Positions 1 to 13,154 of a stretch of DNA of 64,000 bases are shown piece after piece. The stretch lies in NCBI RefSeq assembly GCF_000321225.1, contig NW_004451005.1:443846-507845 (forward strand), written 5' to 3'. The notes below the pieces were generated by a model. It ran no database searches and had not been told where the DNA came from. It saw nothing but the letters and a program-made list of their open reading frames with translations. Source of the DNA: Odobenus rosmarus divergens (taxonomy: Eukaryota > Chordata > Mammalia > Carnivora > Odobenidae). A program made the translations under genes and the position numbers. Numbering within the stretch: position 1 is the stretch's first letter; every line of letters starts with the position of its first letter.

Positions 1-105
1 CATTCCCACCAACAGTGTAGGAGGGTTCCCCTTTCTCCGCATCCCCGCCAACATCTGTCATTTCCTGACTTGTTAATTTTAGCCATTCTGACTGGTACAC
101 ACATT
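1..105 (-). mobile_element. L1 fragment, cut by window edge
   Basis: The first bases are the reverse complement of the L1 ORF2 3' region. Over about 70 bases they match the L1 copy at 21282-21353 with one difference, so this is a fairly young carnivore L1. Similarity weakens after about position 105. The rest of the element is outside the window. Confidence 0.85.
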
Positions 106-1509
106 ATGATTCTGGGTGACTCAAAATTTCTTTAAGGAGCCCTGGAAATCTTCAGTCCTGAATATGTAATTCAATTCAAATGTGTATTGAACCAGCTTAT
201 AACATTTGTGATCAGCTTTTAGCCAGCAGAGCATAGCGAAGTGGTTATCTCCCCATATTGGGGACTTAAACAATGGCTACCAGAGACAGATACCCCAAGG
301 AAAGAACTAGAAGGAAGAGAATTGATTCCAAGACCCTAAAATGAGCCAGGGACAGGGGTGGAATATAAAGATGAGAGAACCCCCAGCCCAAAATTTCCAC
401 TAAGGCAAAACACTCAATAAACTTGACGCATGATATATTCTGGCTTCACACCAGCTTCCTGAAGCATTTCCCAGCTACTTGATCCAGACATGATCCAACT
501 TCCCTAATCTGAGTCTTCTTTTGAAAAATATACAAAACTGAGGTTGAAGTTATATGCAACCCAATGCATATTCTCAGGTACTCTAAAGAATTTTTAACAA
601 TGATACAACGTGCCATGACGTGTTAAAAACATTTGAAGTTTTATCAAGTGACTAAAATTATGGGACACTGAGTACAGGGGCTCCTACCTCATCCACCCCT
701 ACCAAGTGCCAGGTAAATAGTAGTGCTCAGTAAAAGCTGCTAAGTGGTGTGCTCAGCTTTGTGCTCACAAGCAGAGATGCTGTGTCCTTTACAGGTTTAG
801 TCCTACCAAGTCCAATGCCCTAATGGTAACACAGCCGTATTGTCCAGATCCTAACGGAAGATGAACTTTAACGCCTGCCCTCCACACTTTTCCTGGAACT
901 TCTTTCCATCACACATTTCTAAGAACTCTCCAAAGTTGTAAAGCAACACACAACTTCAGAGGATATTCCAGTTAGACAGGGTTATAAGACACTGTGGTTG
1001 CTTCCTTTAATAAGGCAAAGCCCTAAATCTTCAAGCTCAGCATTGGAAGGAGAATTTCCTAGGTGAGGAAAGAAGGTAACCGCCCAAAAGTACACAAGTT
1101 ACTTGTAAGAGTTCGAGTCTCCGGCCACCCATCTCCTTTTTCCAGTGAGGTTATTAAGGCCCAGAAGACTTAGGAAACTTCTTTGTCATATTTACTCAAG
1201 AAAAAGAACAAAATATCTCAGGCTTTGTGAAAATGGTTAATCCTCTTCTGCAAGTATGCTTTTGACATACATTGCTTTCAGACATACCTACGAAAGAGGG
1301 TTCTCTGATCCCACTTTGAAACAAAAGGTTCCAGACACGTTTCCCACAAGAATGTGATCTTGCTTGAGCATCTAAAATGCCATCAATTTCTACCAAGTCT
1401 GAATCTCAAAACCTAGGACACCTTTTCAGGACAGAACCTCATGTCTACATCTCCACAGAGAATAAAATTCATTTTGGTCCACTGTGCAAATCTGAAAAAT
1501 GTCACATTT
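106..1509. other. Unassigned intronic sequence
   Basis: No gene or clear young repeat is seen. A MIR-like antisense stretch may lie at about 1050-1125 (accession-gap pattern 'caagttactt...'). The rest shows no feature I can name. Confidence 0.5.
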
Positions 1510-1707
1510 TTTAAAAAAAGATTTTACTTGCTTATTTGACAGGGAGAGACACAGCGAGAGAGGGAACATAAGCAGGGGGTAGTGGGAGAGGGAGAAGCAG
1601 ACTCCCCGCTAAGCAGGGAGCCCAACATGGGGCTTGATCCCAGGACCCTGGGACCGTGGCCTGAGCCAAAGGCAGATGCTTAATGACTGAGCCACCCAGG
1701 TGCCCCT
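1510..1707 (-). mobile_element. CAN-SINE (tRNA-derived)
   Basis: Antisense copy. The A-rich tail reads as a T-rich start at about 1510, and the tRNA-like head ends at 1707 (gagccacccaggtgcccc). A degenerate target-site duplication is visible: aatgtcacatttt before and aatgtcgcactttt after. Confidence 0.93.
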
Positions 1708-2241
1708 GAAGAATGTCGCACTTTTTATAGTCTAGAAATTCAAAGCAGGCCATAGAGAGATTATTAAGGTCCATCCCGCAGACTGGGATGGGAAGGATCT
1801 AGGACTTTGCTCCATTTGAGGGAAGAACTAAAGGCAATGATTGCTAGATTTGGGATTTATTATTTATTATTTCAAAAAATATTTGAGGAGCAAAAAGCAC
1901 TTCTTTTGCTTCCAAGTAGGCACAAGTAAAATTCCATTTGTTCACTGCCTGCTCCTACACACTCCATCATCCTTACACAGATCTCAGTAAGAAGAAAGGA
2001 CTGTCAAGTTTCCAAGACGAATTTAAAAATTGTAGCTCCAACAGTTAAAATTACAGAAGGAATTGTAAAACCTTTCGTCTGGATGAGCTTCCACTATTTT
2101 TAAAAGAGAAAGGAATTCAAGTCATCTCTACTTGAGTATGAACTGTTTATGCTTAAGATGGTCAGTGCAAAATGTTCCAAATCATGTAGAACCGGTCCTA
2201 AAATTATTCTCCCTGTTCTCTATAGATAAGGACACAGATTA

Positions 2242-2458
2242 TTTTTTTTAAAGATTTTTAAAAATCTATTTTTAGAGAGAAAGAGACAGAGCAAGCGTGC
2301 ATGAGCAGGAGGAGTGGCAGAGGGAGACAGAGAATCCCAAGCAAACCCCATGCTGAGGGCAGAGCCCCACGTGGGGTTTGACCCCAGCATCCCAAGTTCA
2401 TGACCCCAGCTGAAACTAAGAGTCCAACACTTAACTGACTGAGCCGCCCAGGTGCCCC
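2242..2458 (-). mobile_element. CAN-SINE, older copy
   Basis: Antisense copy with diverged body and the head motif gagccgcccaggtgcccc at its right end. No clean target-site duplication is seen. Confidence 0.9.
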
Positions 2459-2803
2459 TTACTGTAACTTGAATACCTCAGAGGAATTAGGATATTTTAC
2501 TATTGTTGAACAGACTTAGCAGGTTATATAATGACAGTTCCCTGGGCTGTTCTCAGGGAGTAGCAAGTCACTGCTAACACTCTGTCCCTATCCTCTGAAA
2601 AACTACCCCAAGTAAACCAGAATATCAGAAATTTCTACAAAGCTGTTCGAGCCTTAGAAGACAATAGAATACTGAGTCTTAGGCTAATTTTTCTTCAACT
2701 ATTAGGAGAAAATAAGCAATCACAACTAGTTCAAGAAAACAAAACCACCTCTTGGTTTTGAGTAGGGTGTTTTTCCTGCATGTTTCATGGGCATATATAT
2801 ATA

Positions 2804-2991
2804 TTTTTTAAGATTTTATTTATTTAGTTGAGAGAGAGAGAAAGTTTGAGAGAACCAGTGGGAGGAGAGGCAGAGGGAGAAGCAGACTCCCTGCAGAGCA
2901 GGGAGCCCAACGCGGGACTCGATCCCAGGACTCTGGGATCATGACTTGAGCCGAAGGCAGATGCTTAACCAACTGAGCCACCCAGGCGCCC
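2804..2991 (-). mobile_element. CAN-SINE
   Basis: Antisense copy starting ttttttaagattttattt and ending gagccacccaggcgccc. The short target duplication gggcata flanks it (about 2789 and 2994). Confidence 0.93.
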
Positions 2992-3065
2992 AAGGGCATA
3001 GGTCTTATTTCTCTAATCAGTGTGAGCTCTTTGTAATGCATGCATGAAACATAGCAGATGGAAGA

Positions 3066-3317
3066 GATTAACACTTAATGAGCATTTACTATGTGCCAGG
3101 TGTTTTATATACATTCTCTCTTAATCCCTGCATCCCCCCTTTAAGATAGGAATTTCAATCTTTACTTCTCTAGTGGGAAATAAACTCAGGGAGGTTAGGT
3201 AATTCAGGTTTAGGTAATCCAAGGATCACAAAGACCGGTAAATGGCAGAACTGGGATTCCAAACAACCCAGATTCCAAAGTCCTGATCTTTCTACTCTAC
3301 CACAATATCACTGCCTC
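3066..3317 (-). mobile_element. MIR SINE, antisense
   Basis: The sequence shows the reverse MIR order: 'agcatttactatgtgccagg', then a gap, then 'ctcagggaggttaggtaa', 'cagaactgggattccaaac' and 'ctctaccacaatatcactgcctc'. This is near full length for the family. Confidence 0.8.
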
Positions 3318-3784
3318 CCTGCATGTGTTTGATGACCAGCCCAGCGATGATTAAGCTTTTCGGAGGGTGTTACTAACTAGCAGATAGATTTGTGTGACTT
3401 TGTTTTTCCTACTGCAAACCATATAAATTAATGCTATCTTGAAAAAGTATAGAAAGTAAAATGAGAGGCTTATTTCTCAGAGATGCTGTCATCCCAAATG
3501 TAGTTCAACAAAGGAAAAAAAATATTAAGGTAATATTCAGCATTGCCAAGTTACACTTACCAGGAACACAGGGATAGTAACAAAGGCAAAATAAAAACAA
3601 AAATGTCAACATAAGTGCTTAACGTGCTTATGTGATACCTCACATCATAAGCAAATTTATATGATCAATAAATACTGAGAACACATTTGAGAAAATTAAA
3701 CATTCTTTTTCCTCAGGGGCCCTCCTTTATTCTACTCCTCTTTCCCCCCAAAAGGTGAATTTCTGACTGCACTGACAAAAACAT

Positions 3785-3965
3785 GTGAAGACGTGTGGCT
3801 GAGTGGAAAGGGAAGCAGATTTGGGGTTAAATATGCCTGTAATACTGCCACGTTCAGTTATAGATCAGTACACTAGACAGTCAGTTTTATCATCTGTACA
3901 ATGGGAATAATGCTACCCACCCCATGAAACTGCTGTATGAATACTTGAAAAAATCACATACATTT
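3785..3965 (+). mobile_element. MIR SINE, sense
   Basis: A MIR-like order in the sense direction is seen: 'gtggctgagtggaaag', 'cagttttatcatctgtacaa' and 'tgggaataatgctacc'. The copy is diverged. Confidence 0.65.
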
Positions 3966-4412
3966 AAAATTATTTTACAGCTAAACTGTAATATAACCAG
4001 TTATTAAATAAGTTATAAAATATTAATTTTATAGATATGCATAATAAAGACAACAGATAATCAGCTGGTTTTTCAAGGATAATTGATTATACTTAATTTT
4101 CCCCTCACTCAATGGCTTTAGTGCGTATCTCCATATAACTTGCAAACTGAATGTATTTGAAATTACATAAATTGAAGAAAGCAAAATTTGAATTCCACAC
4201 GTGTATACCCATACTCAACATATATATGTAATGGGTATATATCCTTAATAATTATGTAAGGTTATGTTATTACATGCACTGTAATTGAGGGGAAAAAAAT
4301 GCCTAAAAGGAAACAGTAAATGTTAAAGCACTTGTTTTTTAAAGGAGTCCTCTGGGGTCTTTTAACTTTTTGAATCATACACATTTTCCTTGTATCTAGA
4401 AAGTCACAGCCA

Positions 4413-4609
4413 GGGACGCCTGGGTGGCTCAGTTGATTAGCCTCTGCCTTCGGCTTGGGTCATGATCCCAGGGTCCTGGGATCGTGCCCCACATTGGGCT
4501 CCTTGCTCAGCAGGGAGCCTGTTTCTCCCTCTGCCCCTCACCCAACTCGCGCTTGCACATGCACTCTCTCGCTCTCTCAAATAAATAAAATCTTAAAAAA
4601 AAAAAAAAA
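4413..4609 (+). mobile_element. CAN-SINE
   Basis: Sense copy running from gggacgcctgggtggctcag to AAATAAATAAAATCTT plus a 15-base A tail. Confidence 0.95.
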
Positions 4610-7600
4610 TCCAGTTCCATTGTGAAGCATGCCTTCCATGCACTAATTGCTCCATTTGAACTTCCAGAGAAGGATCAGACAATTGAAAATGGGCAACGAT
4701 TATTAATCAGCTTAATGAGGAAAAAAGATCACGGAAGTTCAAAGACAGCAGAGAGGAAGACGACTAAGGCCATGATATTCTGTCTCAAGGCCTTCTATGC
4801 CTAAATGCTTGGGTGAGACAAGCTGATGGGAGAGAACAGGTGGGGTTAAGACCCAAACGAAATGGAATGAATGGAAGGGGACCTCATCTGAAGAATGAAG
4901 AGAAGGCTCCAACACACCCGTGTGACCTGAAACCTTACAAGTCTGAATCAGGGAGAAGAAAGAAAAACGTAGCGTGACGCTTTGTGACGGTAGAATTTGG
5001 CAACAAACAGGATGAAGCAGAGCACGGTACAGGGGAAGAAAAAGGAAGCCAACAAGGAGCAGCCAACTCATTTTGTGACTTCAGATGGTGGAGGTAGAAA
5101 TGGCTCAGCACCAGAAAGTCCCCTGATATGCCACTTTACATGAACGTAAGTTTATTTAATTAAAGAGAAGAAAAGTGGAAGCATTCCACTGTTCTAGCAA
5201 TATACTAAGGGGCTACCTTCCAATCTCAACGTATATTTAGAAGACAAGTTTAATATAACAGACTCAATTAGAAGGCTAGGATGTAGAACATAAGGGCACT
5301 ATTAATGCAAGCATATGCTGTTTGTTAGTGAGTGTGAATTAACACATGATTCAGGACCGTCAATTTTTTAACTATGCCAAAACTCAGCTCTTAAATGGAT
5401 CATACCATGCAAATGGAGATATTTTGACAATACAGTCATGGATCAAGAATACGTTTCAACTGGATTGTTGGCTAATGCAAGTTAGGCTAGCTATCATGAT
5501 CAAGAAGTTTCTCAGTTTTTGAGGAGGACATGAAATCACCATCATTTCACACATCGAGGGTTGGTGGGAGACCAGACTTGTGAGAAATCATGTTACACCA
5601 CATACGGTACCAATATCAAACAGCAGGACTTAAACCAAGTAAGTCAGGCTCTTTTGTTTCAGAGAAGTCCTATACATTCATAAAGTGTTACCACAAAAAT
5701 TGTCTCCTACGATGGCACCAGCCCTAACAGATAAATGGACAAGTATAAATTACTTCCCCTTGTCTAAGAGTAAAATGGTTTAAATGCTTTGCTCAAGGTC
5801 CCAGAGCTAGATTACAGACCTGGTTTGTATTTAAAATCAACTCTTGGCTCGTGTTTAGTTTTTATCGAACTTTTGGAAGTACCCTATTCTCTTAGAGCAA
5901 ACATATTTTTACTCTTTTATGTCAACAGTACAGGGAGCAGTAGTAGGAAGTGGAATGGCTGGTGTGGGAAAGGAGTTGAGTTGGCAAGGGTGGGTGAAGC
6001 TAACGTCAAGTCTGCAGGCTGCAGAGAATGTATACAAACCCTAATTTTGTAAACTTCTCGAGAAGGGTATAAAATACCCTGGGAACGGCCCTCTTGTGGG
6101 AAAGAATTTACCCCACTTGGGCAGCAAAGCTGAAAATATTTTGGTTTTGGCTTGTTGTGTGCTTTTTGTTCTAACACTCAGTACAAGGTCCCAAGTTTAG
6201 AAAAGTGGATATTCTATGAGCACGATGAACGACACCAAGGTTTTCAAGACCTTATGCTTCTTTGGTCCAAGACTGAAAAGCTTTATACAACAGCCAGAAC
6301 AGCAACCATGTAAAATGGAATTCATGCTCTTCTGCTTCAGACTTAAATTAATAACTGATCTCCCTCCGGCAGTTCTTTCTTGGCTGGGGACTGGACGACA
6401 GTACTGTACATAAACTACACCACATGTTTACTGCACATCAGAGGAGACAGCCAAAGCGTGTGTCAGCCACCAGCTCCTTAGAGGATTTGAATACAATTGC
6501 AGAATTAAGTCACTGTTTCTACTCCAGACATGAGAACCTTGATAGCATTTGTGCAGCGCAAGTGTCCATGATGATGAAGCCCAGTGAGGATGGAAACTTA
6601 CTATTGGTTCACTAGGTGCAAAATGCTGACAGAGAATTAATGGAGATGCAGAGTCCTAAAATGCCTTCCAAACGCCTTGTAATAAAATCCAATAAATACA
6701 ACAACAGAATATGTTTCTTTTGGTATGTGGCAAAGTCTCTAACTAATGGCTAAATAGTTCCAGTGCACAGCAGGGGTAGAGAGAAGGGATGGAGTGGGGT
6801 GGGAGAAAGGACTCTGTGCTCCTCAGAGTTTACGATCTAACAGAACGCCTATTTAATGCCGGAGACATGCTGGAAAGCTCCTTTGGAAAAAGGACAAATT
6901 GGTTACAGGACAGAGAACAGAAAAGCCAAGGGGAAGAGCAAAGATTATTCAGCAATGGGATTAATCAGGGCCAGTTTTCTAGATTACAAGTGTTTGAAGT
7001 CGGGTTTGAAAAAGAGGAGAGAAAGTTTGGTGGGGAAACACAGGTAGAGAAGTCAATGAAGAAGAATGAGTGAAGTGCACACACACTCAAGATGCAGACT
7101 TGTGCTTTGTCTTCTGCCCCTTCTGCCCCATTCCTAGCCTTCAGAGTCTCCGCTCTGCCCCTCCCCACTCTCGCAAAGGTCTCTGCATTTCTTGAGAGGA
7201 ACAGGGACACTATCCAGGACACTTTACTGCTGCTTCTAAGCAGTGTAGTTGAAAGGAGAACAGTTGTTTGATGGCACCACAGGATAGCTCATACTCCAAG
7301 AGCAGGGCAGAGTTTCACTCTATTGATAAAAAGCTCTTTCAACAAAGCTAACCCGGCACATCTAATAACACACATAATTGCAAGGGAATCATACAGAGTT
7401 CATTGGGCCTCAGTTGTTAAAGCAGTGACATAAAATTACTGTAATTACTATTAAATACTCAAGCCAAGTTCCTTATTTTGCCAGTTCACCAGTATTCAGT
7501 CAATAAGGATTTGCTTTCCCTTGGCACATATTCAGCATTGCATCCATGGGAGGTGGGGATGGAGATTAAACCAAAAGTCTTGGATCTGCTCTTCAAAATC

Positions 7601-8000
7601 CAGGCTCGGGTCCACCATCCACTTCCATCCTGAGGTGTCCCCTAGTCAGAGAGCCCCGGGCTGCACTACATGGGTTTCTGCCCTGAGGCGGATTCCTCTG
7701 CCCAGGTCTTGGGCAGCTTCAGACCTTCCCCCAACCCAGCATTCCCCCCCTCCCCACCCGCGGTCATGCTGGAAAGAGTAAGAGCTATCCAGAAGATGAT
7801 GAAGGGCGGAAAGAGGTCCAGAAAGAAAATAAAGGCAGCTGTGACTAACAGCGTGGAGAAGCAGGGCTACAGGACTAAGTGAGGAGAGGAACCAGGAGAG
7901 GGGCTGGGGGGAGCAGCTGGTGAGGCTTTGGCTCCTTCACATCCCCCCTTCCACCGCCACCCCCCCACCAGTGCTCACATGGCAGATTCTCCTGGCACTA
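4610..8000. other. Unassigned intronic sequence
   Basis: Several short open frames occur here, but none has a recognisable product. A small MIR-like antisense stretch lies at about 5770-5830 ('gctcaaggtcccagagctag'). A C-rich run sits at 7744-7760. Nothing else can be named. Confidence 0.5.
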
Positions 8001-8004
8001 GTAT

Positions 8005-8150
8005 TGCTGCATTGAGCCCACAGTGATCCTGTGACATTATACAGATGTGGAAACAGAGACTTGGAACCGCTGAATCACTTGCCTGAGATCACGGCTGACA
8101 CGTGGGAAGGAGTCTAGCACCCGCCCGGACTTACTGGCCCATTGCCTTCA
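8005..8150 (-). mobile_element. MIR SINE fragment, antisense
   Basis: 'cagatgtggaaacagagacttgg' followed by 'cacttgcctgagatcacggc' has the order and spacing of the MIR core in reverse orientation. Confidence 0.65.
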
Positions 8151-9047
8151 GGAGACGCAAACCTGCCTTTCTCGGCCCTCTCTCAACCTCCGCACACTTC
8201 TAGGTTCCCCCAAACCACGTATTCATGACTTTTCTTATTAAAAAAATCGCCCTCAGTGCAGAAGAGAGGGAACGCACGGAAAAAAGGGGCATGAAGAGAA
8301 GTGCCCCGGGCACAGCTTCAGGGCCAATAAGCACGAGTTGTCTCGTTTCAGTCTCACTTTTAGCAATCAGCCACTGAGCATTCTAGTCCCCAGCTCATCC
8401 GTGGTGCAGTGTTTAAAACAGGAGTCCCTACCTCCGCACTCGGTAAGGTTGGCATGGCAAGCAGCCGTGTCAAGTGTACGGTGCGGGCTGCACGGACCGG
8501 CGCACCGCCCACCAGGGGTTTCACTGAGTACAGGTCTTGGCGCTGACTCAACTTAGCTTACACTTGGCTGCGCATGTGCGGGCAGCCGAGATGCACAACC
8601 AGCAGGGACGTGTCGTTCCTGGGAAGCATCCCATTCGAGGCACTTGACCCACTTATCCCATAAGTGGGATGATAGCTCATTCCATCTGTTTTTATACATC
8701 TTTTTTCAGAGATGGGCTGTTTGAGGTTGGATGCTCCAAGTCTGTTCTTCATTCAAGTTATTCAAAACTCTTGGAAGGTAGATGTACTCCAATTTGGTAG
8801 ATAAAACTAAGCAAGCTCATTCTCTACACACCCCAGCATATAACCCAAAAGCTCTTTGGTTCTAAATAAGTTCTTGGCGCGAGCATATCTGTTATGAATT
8901 ATCTTTATCCTTCCAAGAGCAGAATCCATGCTCTTCCATACACAGCTCTGTCCCTCTGTATATATGCAAGGGGACAACGTTTAACTTTAAGATTTATACA
9001 TCTACCATAACCTCTGCTCCCATCCATTTTATGGTCAGATAACTTAT

Positions 9048-9239
9048 ATATTTTTTAAAGATTTTATTTATTTATTTGAAGTAGAGAGAGAAAGAGCAGA
9101 AGCAGGGGGAGAGGCAGAGGAGAGGGAGAAGCAGACTCCCCATTGAGCAGGGAGCCTGATGCAGGACTCAATCCCAGGACCCTGGGATCATGACCTGCTG
9201 AAGGCAGACGCTTAACCGACTGAGCCACCCAGGCGCCCC
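9048..9239 (-). mobile_element. CAN-SINE
   Basis: Antisense copy from ttttttaaagattttattt to the head gagccacccaggcgcccc. Flanked by a target duplication, agataacttatat before and agataactcttat after. Confidence 0.95.
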
Positions 9240-10930
9240 AGATAACTCTTATATTGAAATGAGGTTCTATAATGATGATTTAAAACTCTGGATATTATTA
9301 ACTTGATTCTATTTTCTCATTATAAACTGTGGCACTCCCATTGTACAGCCTCTTCCAGAAAAAAATTTCAACCAGGACATGGTTTATTTAAGCTTTCAAT
9401 GTATCTCTTTAGATCGAAGCAGAATGAATTTGGTCTTTATTCCTATATGCTATTATTTGACGATTATAAACTTAGGAAGAAAAAAAAAAGGGGGGGAGAG
9501 GTTCTGGCTGAGTAGTGACTCAGTAAGTGAGGAGATAGGTTACACACACCCAATGTTTAATCTCTCAGCCCAGGTGAAGGTAGCACGAGTGGCCAGGTGT
9601 GCTCTCAGACCTGTCCTGTGGCTCTAAAAATACGTTCAGTTTACTCTGAGTGAGTAAGGACTCACATTCCTCCCCCTCCCCATTCCACACACCCAGCATG
9701 CACACAACTTACTTATGCATTACTGGAGCTATTCACAGGGATAAGTCAATTCATAGGTCTGTATCAGGACCAAGACTATAAATGTTATAACCTAGTTTTA
9801 CTGCAATACTCTTTTCATTTAAGAAAATGAGATCAGGCTATTGGAAGTTGAGAAAGAGTTCTTATAATAAATCATACATTTTTATTTTAATTGGAAGGAT
9901 GGGAAGAAGAGAATTATACAACATGCCCTACAGAAAATGTGAGAGGTAGAGTAGCTAGAGTATCAATGAGGATTCTATAGCCCAATCCCTTTTTATAGCT
10001 CCCTTAACCCTCCCCACCGGTTTTAGACAACCCTGTGATCATATCTGAGATGGAGGGGCTTAGATCACACCAGTAGGAATTCCACTGCCTCATCTATGAG
10101 CGATGCAGCTTTGGGTCCCAGTTTTTGGCAGGTTCCTCCCTTTTTCCATGGCAATTCCCTAGCCAGAGGGCAGAGTTTTTCAACTCCCCATTTTGTGGGT
10201 AGAACAGCTCTTTCTGATCCCTAGAGTTAATACAGAGAGAGCCGGATGCCCTTTCCCCACTCCTCCTAGGCTCGAACTTTATTCCCCATGTGCCATCCTG
10301 CTGCAACTCCTACTCAACACTCAGGCTTTGAATGTCTTCTTGATTTATGGCACACAGGGTTTTTCATGCTTGTTTTCTTAAAGCAGAATTCCTTTAACTT
10401 TGATAGCTGTTGCATGTCTGATGCAAGAGGGATGCTTGTCTGCAACAGGTCCACCAAAGTTAACCAGAAGGGAGGGAAGTAACAGATATTAACAACACTT
10501 TGCAAGCTGAAAACACAGAGGCACAAAAGGTGACTGAATGGCAAAGGGTACCGGGCTTATAATAACAGATGCAGTAGAAACCACCCCACACATGTGCTTG
10601 AATCCCAAGTACTGGCTTTGTGAAAACAAACCAACCAACCAACAAAAAACAACACTGTTAGAGGTAGACTTTCTCTTCCCAGCATGCTCACTTTCCCACT
10701 AGGCTCATCATCTCTTCTTTCTCCTTTGGTTCCTTCTCTCCTATTCCATGATTTAGACACAATCTCTTCAAAAGTAGGAAGTAATAGGGAGTTAATTTCT
10801 GTATCTTTCCAAGAAGGTCAGTCAAGTTTGATGGACAAGGTCTATGAATAGGAATGTGATTTACGCAAAGGGCAGAAGAATCCATGAGTCCAGGCTAAAG
10901 ATGGTGATGATGATCAGAGATAAACAAAAA
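9240..10930. other. Unassigned intronic sequence
   Basis: No repeat family or gene is recognised. It contains an A/G homopolymer stretch at about 9478-9498 and an AP-1 motif at 9516-9522. Open frames here are short and lack recognisable domains. Confidence 0.45.
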
Positions 10931-10931
10931 A

Positions 10932-11172
10932 CCCAACATGCTAACTACTATTTAGCATTTATAGTTGTGCTAGACATTCTCCTAAACCCTTTATATAATT
11001 AATTTAATCCTCACAAAAACTGTAAGATACCTACGATTATTTCCACTTATCAAATAAGGAAACCGAGGCACAGAGCCCCCATGACATTGAGCAGCCATCT
11101 GTGGAGCTCATACTGACACCAACGCAGTCTGGCTCAATGGCCCAGCTCTTAACCATTAGGCTATGTTGCCTC
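10932..11172 (-). mobile_element. MIR SINE, antisense
   Basis: Reverse MIR order is seen: 'actatttagcatttatag', 'tttaatcctcacaaaaactg', 'aataaggaaaccgaggcacag' and 'cagctcttaaccattaggct'. Near full length. Confidence 0.85.
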
Positions 11173-11837
11173 AAAGATCACTCTTGTTATAAGGCAAAAA
11201 ATGAGCGGCATGCCCTCAAACACCGTCTTCCTAGTTGGCCTAGAATTCCTCTGCAGGTCAAGTAAATGAATACAGAGTCAGGATGCGGTGAGAGAAGACT
11301 CAGGTAACACGATTAAATTCTGGTATTTCTGAGTCAAGAGATCACACACAGAAATAAATATTTTCTCTTTCAAAATAGCTGCCCAAGAAGTTCTACGTTC
11401 ATTCCAACTTGGCTGCCATTACTGAGCACATTTTTAGATGTCTCTTTTGGAATGCCCTTCAACTCAATTATGCATTTCTTTTAAATGTCCTGAAACTTTG
11501 TCCTTAAAGATGAGATCAGATGTTTGCAAACACCCAGTAGTCAACCCGAGCCAAGCCTAGAAAATTAAGTGGCAAATTGAACATTGCTTTAGATATTTTT
11601 CCCTTTCCTGAATGATAAAATTATCTTCATGGCAATTCCAAAAGAAAGTAACAAAAAACTCTCAACTACGGAAGTTGAAGTAGGTTGCTTATTCAAATGT
11701 GTAAGAGCTAGTTTCTTGTTTAGCCTCCAAACAACAGTCACATCTAGCAGGTGGCAAACTTCCCTCAGGTCTCTCTTCCATTTCAAGATGACAATGAGAA
11801 TCTTAGTCACTATAGGCAAATAGCGAAACACGGAGTT

Positions 11838-11940
11838 TACGAATCAGGCTTTGACACAAAACAGACTGGATTCTAATCCCAGTTCTGAGATTCACTGATC
11901 TCTGAGCCTCAACTTCTTCATCTGGGATATTATCTAATTA
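11838..11940 (+). mobile_element. MIR SINE fragment, sense
   Basis: 'gactggattctaatcccagttc', 'ctctgagcctcaacttcttc' and 'atctgggatatt' follow the MIR sense order. Partial copy. Confidence 0.6.
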
Positions 11941-11949
11941 TTCAGGTTA

Positions 11950-12400
11950 CAGGCAGGAAAGAAATGGTACTCAAACAGGGTAAAAGGAAAAAGTTTAATG
12001 AAAGCAACCATTTATAAAGGCATGAACAAGGTAAAGCAACCTAGCAAGGATTTGAGATCCCCAGGAGCTAGCCACAGCAAAGTGCCATCACCTTTCTTAG
12101 GTCTGAAGGGACAAGATGACAAAATAGTTGCCTCAAGAACTTAAGAGCAACAACAGCAGAAGAGAGCCATCTGATAGGAGTTGTGTCTTTCAGCAGAGGA
12201 AACCAGCACCACCTCTAACCAATAGCCTGGGGAAGGTGGAAGCAAGGAAAATAAACAACCTGACTTATTTCCCAAAAGCCAGAGCGCAAGGGATCCCATG
12301 GGCTATCCATAATGGCCTGCCTCCTAGGGCAGAGAGTATGGTGGGTCGGAAGGGGCAAACAAAATATCCAGCCCCATATTGTAAGCCAATCCTCTCATAA
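11950..12400 (+). repeat. Ancient interspersed repeat, family not assigned
   Basis: The segment has the look of a medium-reiterated element and shares a strongly similar block with the opposite-strand copy at 13155-13215. The best-matching part is 12257-12288, continuing weakly to about 12346. An open frame over it (12128-12400) shares residues with one on the other strand at 12914-13213, which shows repeat descent and not a gene. Confidence 0.55.
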
Positions 12401-13154
12401 TCCCTTATTTTAGGTCTCTGTCTATCCTACTCAATGGTAAATTCAATAAGGGCAGGAAGCATCTGCCAAGCCAGGACACAGCTGAGTCACTGCGTTGGTT
12501 AAGTCCGTCTAACCAGCTCTCATGATGGTATTATTTTAAATAATACCACTGTTTAAAAAATAAGGTATGATTGGGTTGTGTGCAAGACAAAAAGTAAGTA
12601 GAGGGCTTATACCTTGAAAATACAGATCTCGGTCTATATTCATGCTTCCACCCTGTTCTATTAGTTTGAGGAGTATGCGATGCTCAAAAAAACCAACCCG
12701 AGAAGAGTAGCTCAGCAATAAACCAGTTTCAATTTTATTAAAGCTGTAAATCTTTTCTAATGCTACTGAATTTCCCCAATTTGATTATAGGAGTATAGTT
12801 AATTTCATTTAAGAGATAATACAAGCTTAAATGATTCAACCCAACCTGAATATGTCTACTCTTAACTTCTAATAAAGCCCTTGTGGAAAGGTCACTTGGA
12901 ACCACCATGCCTTTCAGGAACTGTGTGGCCATCGAGGAGACTTTTTGGTGATGAACAGAGAAGAGAAAGCAAAACTAATCAACGACAAAAAGACAGTTTT
13001 TCTTAAATCTCTCTGGAATCTACAATGCACGCTAAGCAGAGCAGTTCCTCCCTGCGCAAACGGCATACTTACTGCTGCGGTTTGCATCATAAAAGACAAG
13101 GAAGGTAAGGTGTAAGAGCTGGCCCAGGAAGCAAGCCATTCCCTCTCTTGACTT

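Noticed and set aside
7521..7882. Lys/Arg-rich frame end that resembles a basic ribosomal-type protein
   Set aside because: No ribosomal or other family could be matched, and no processed-pseudogene tail or flanking duplication is present.
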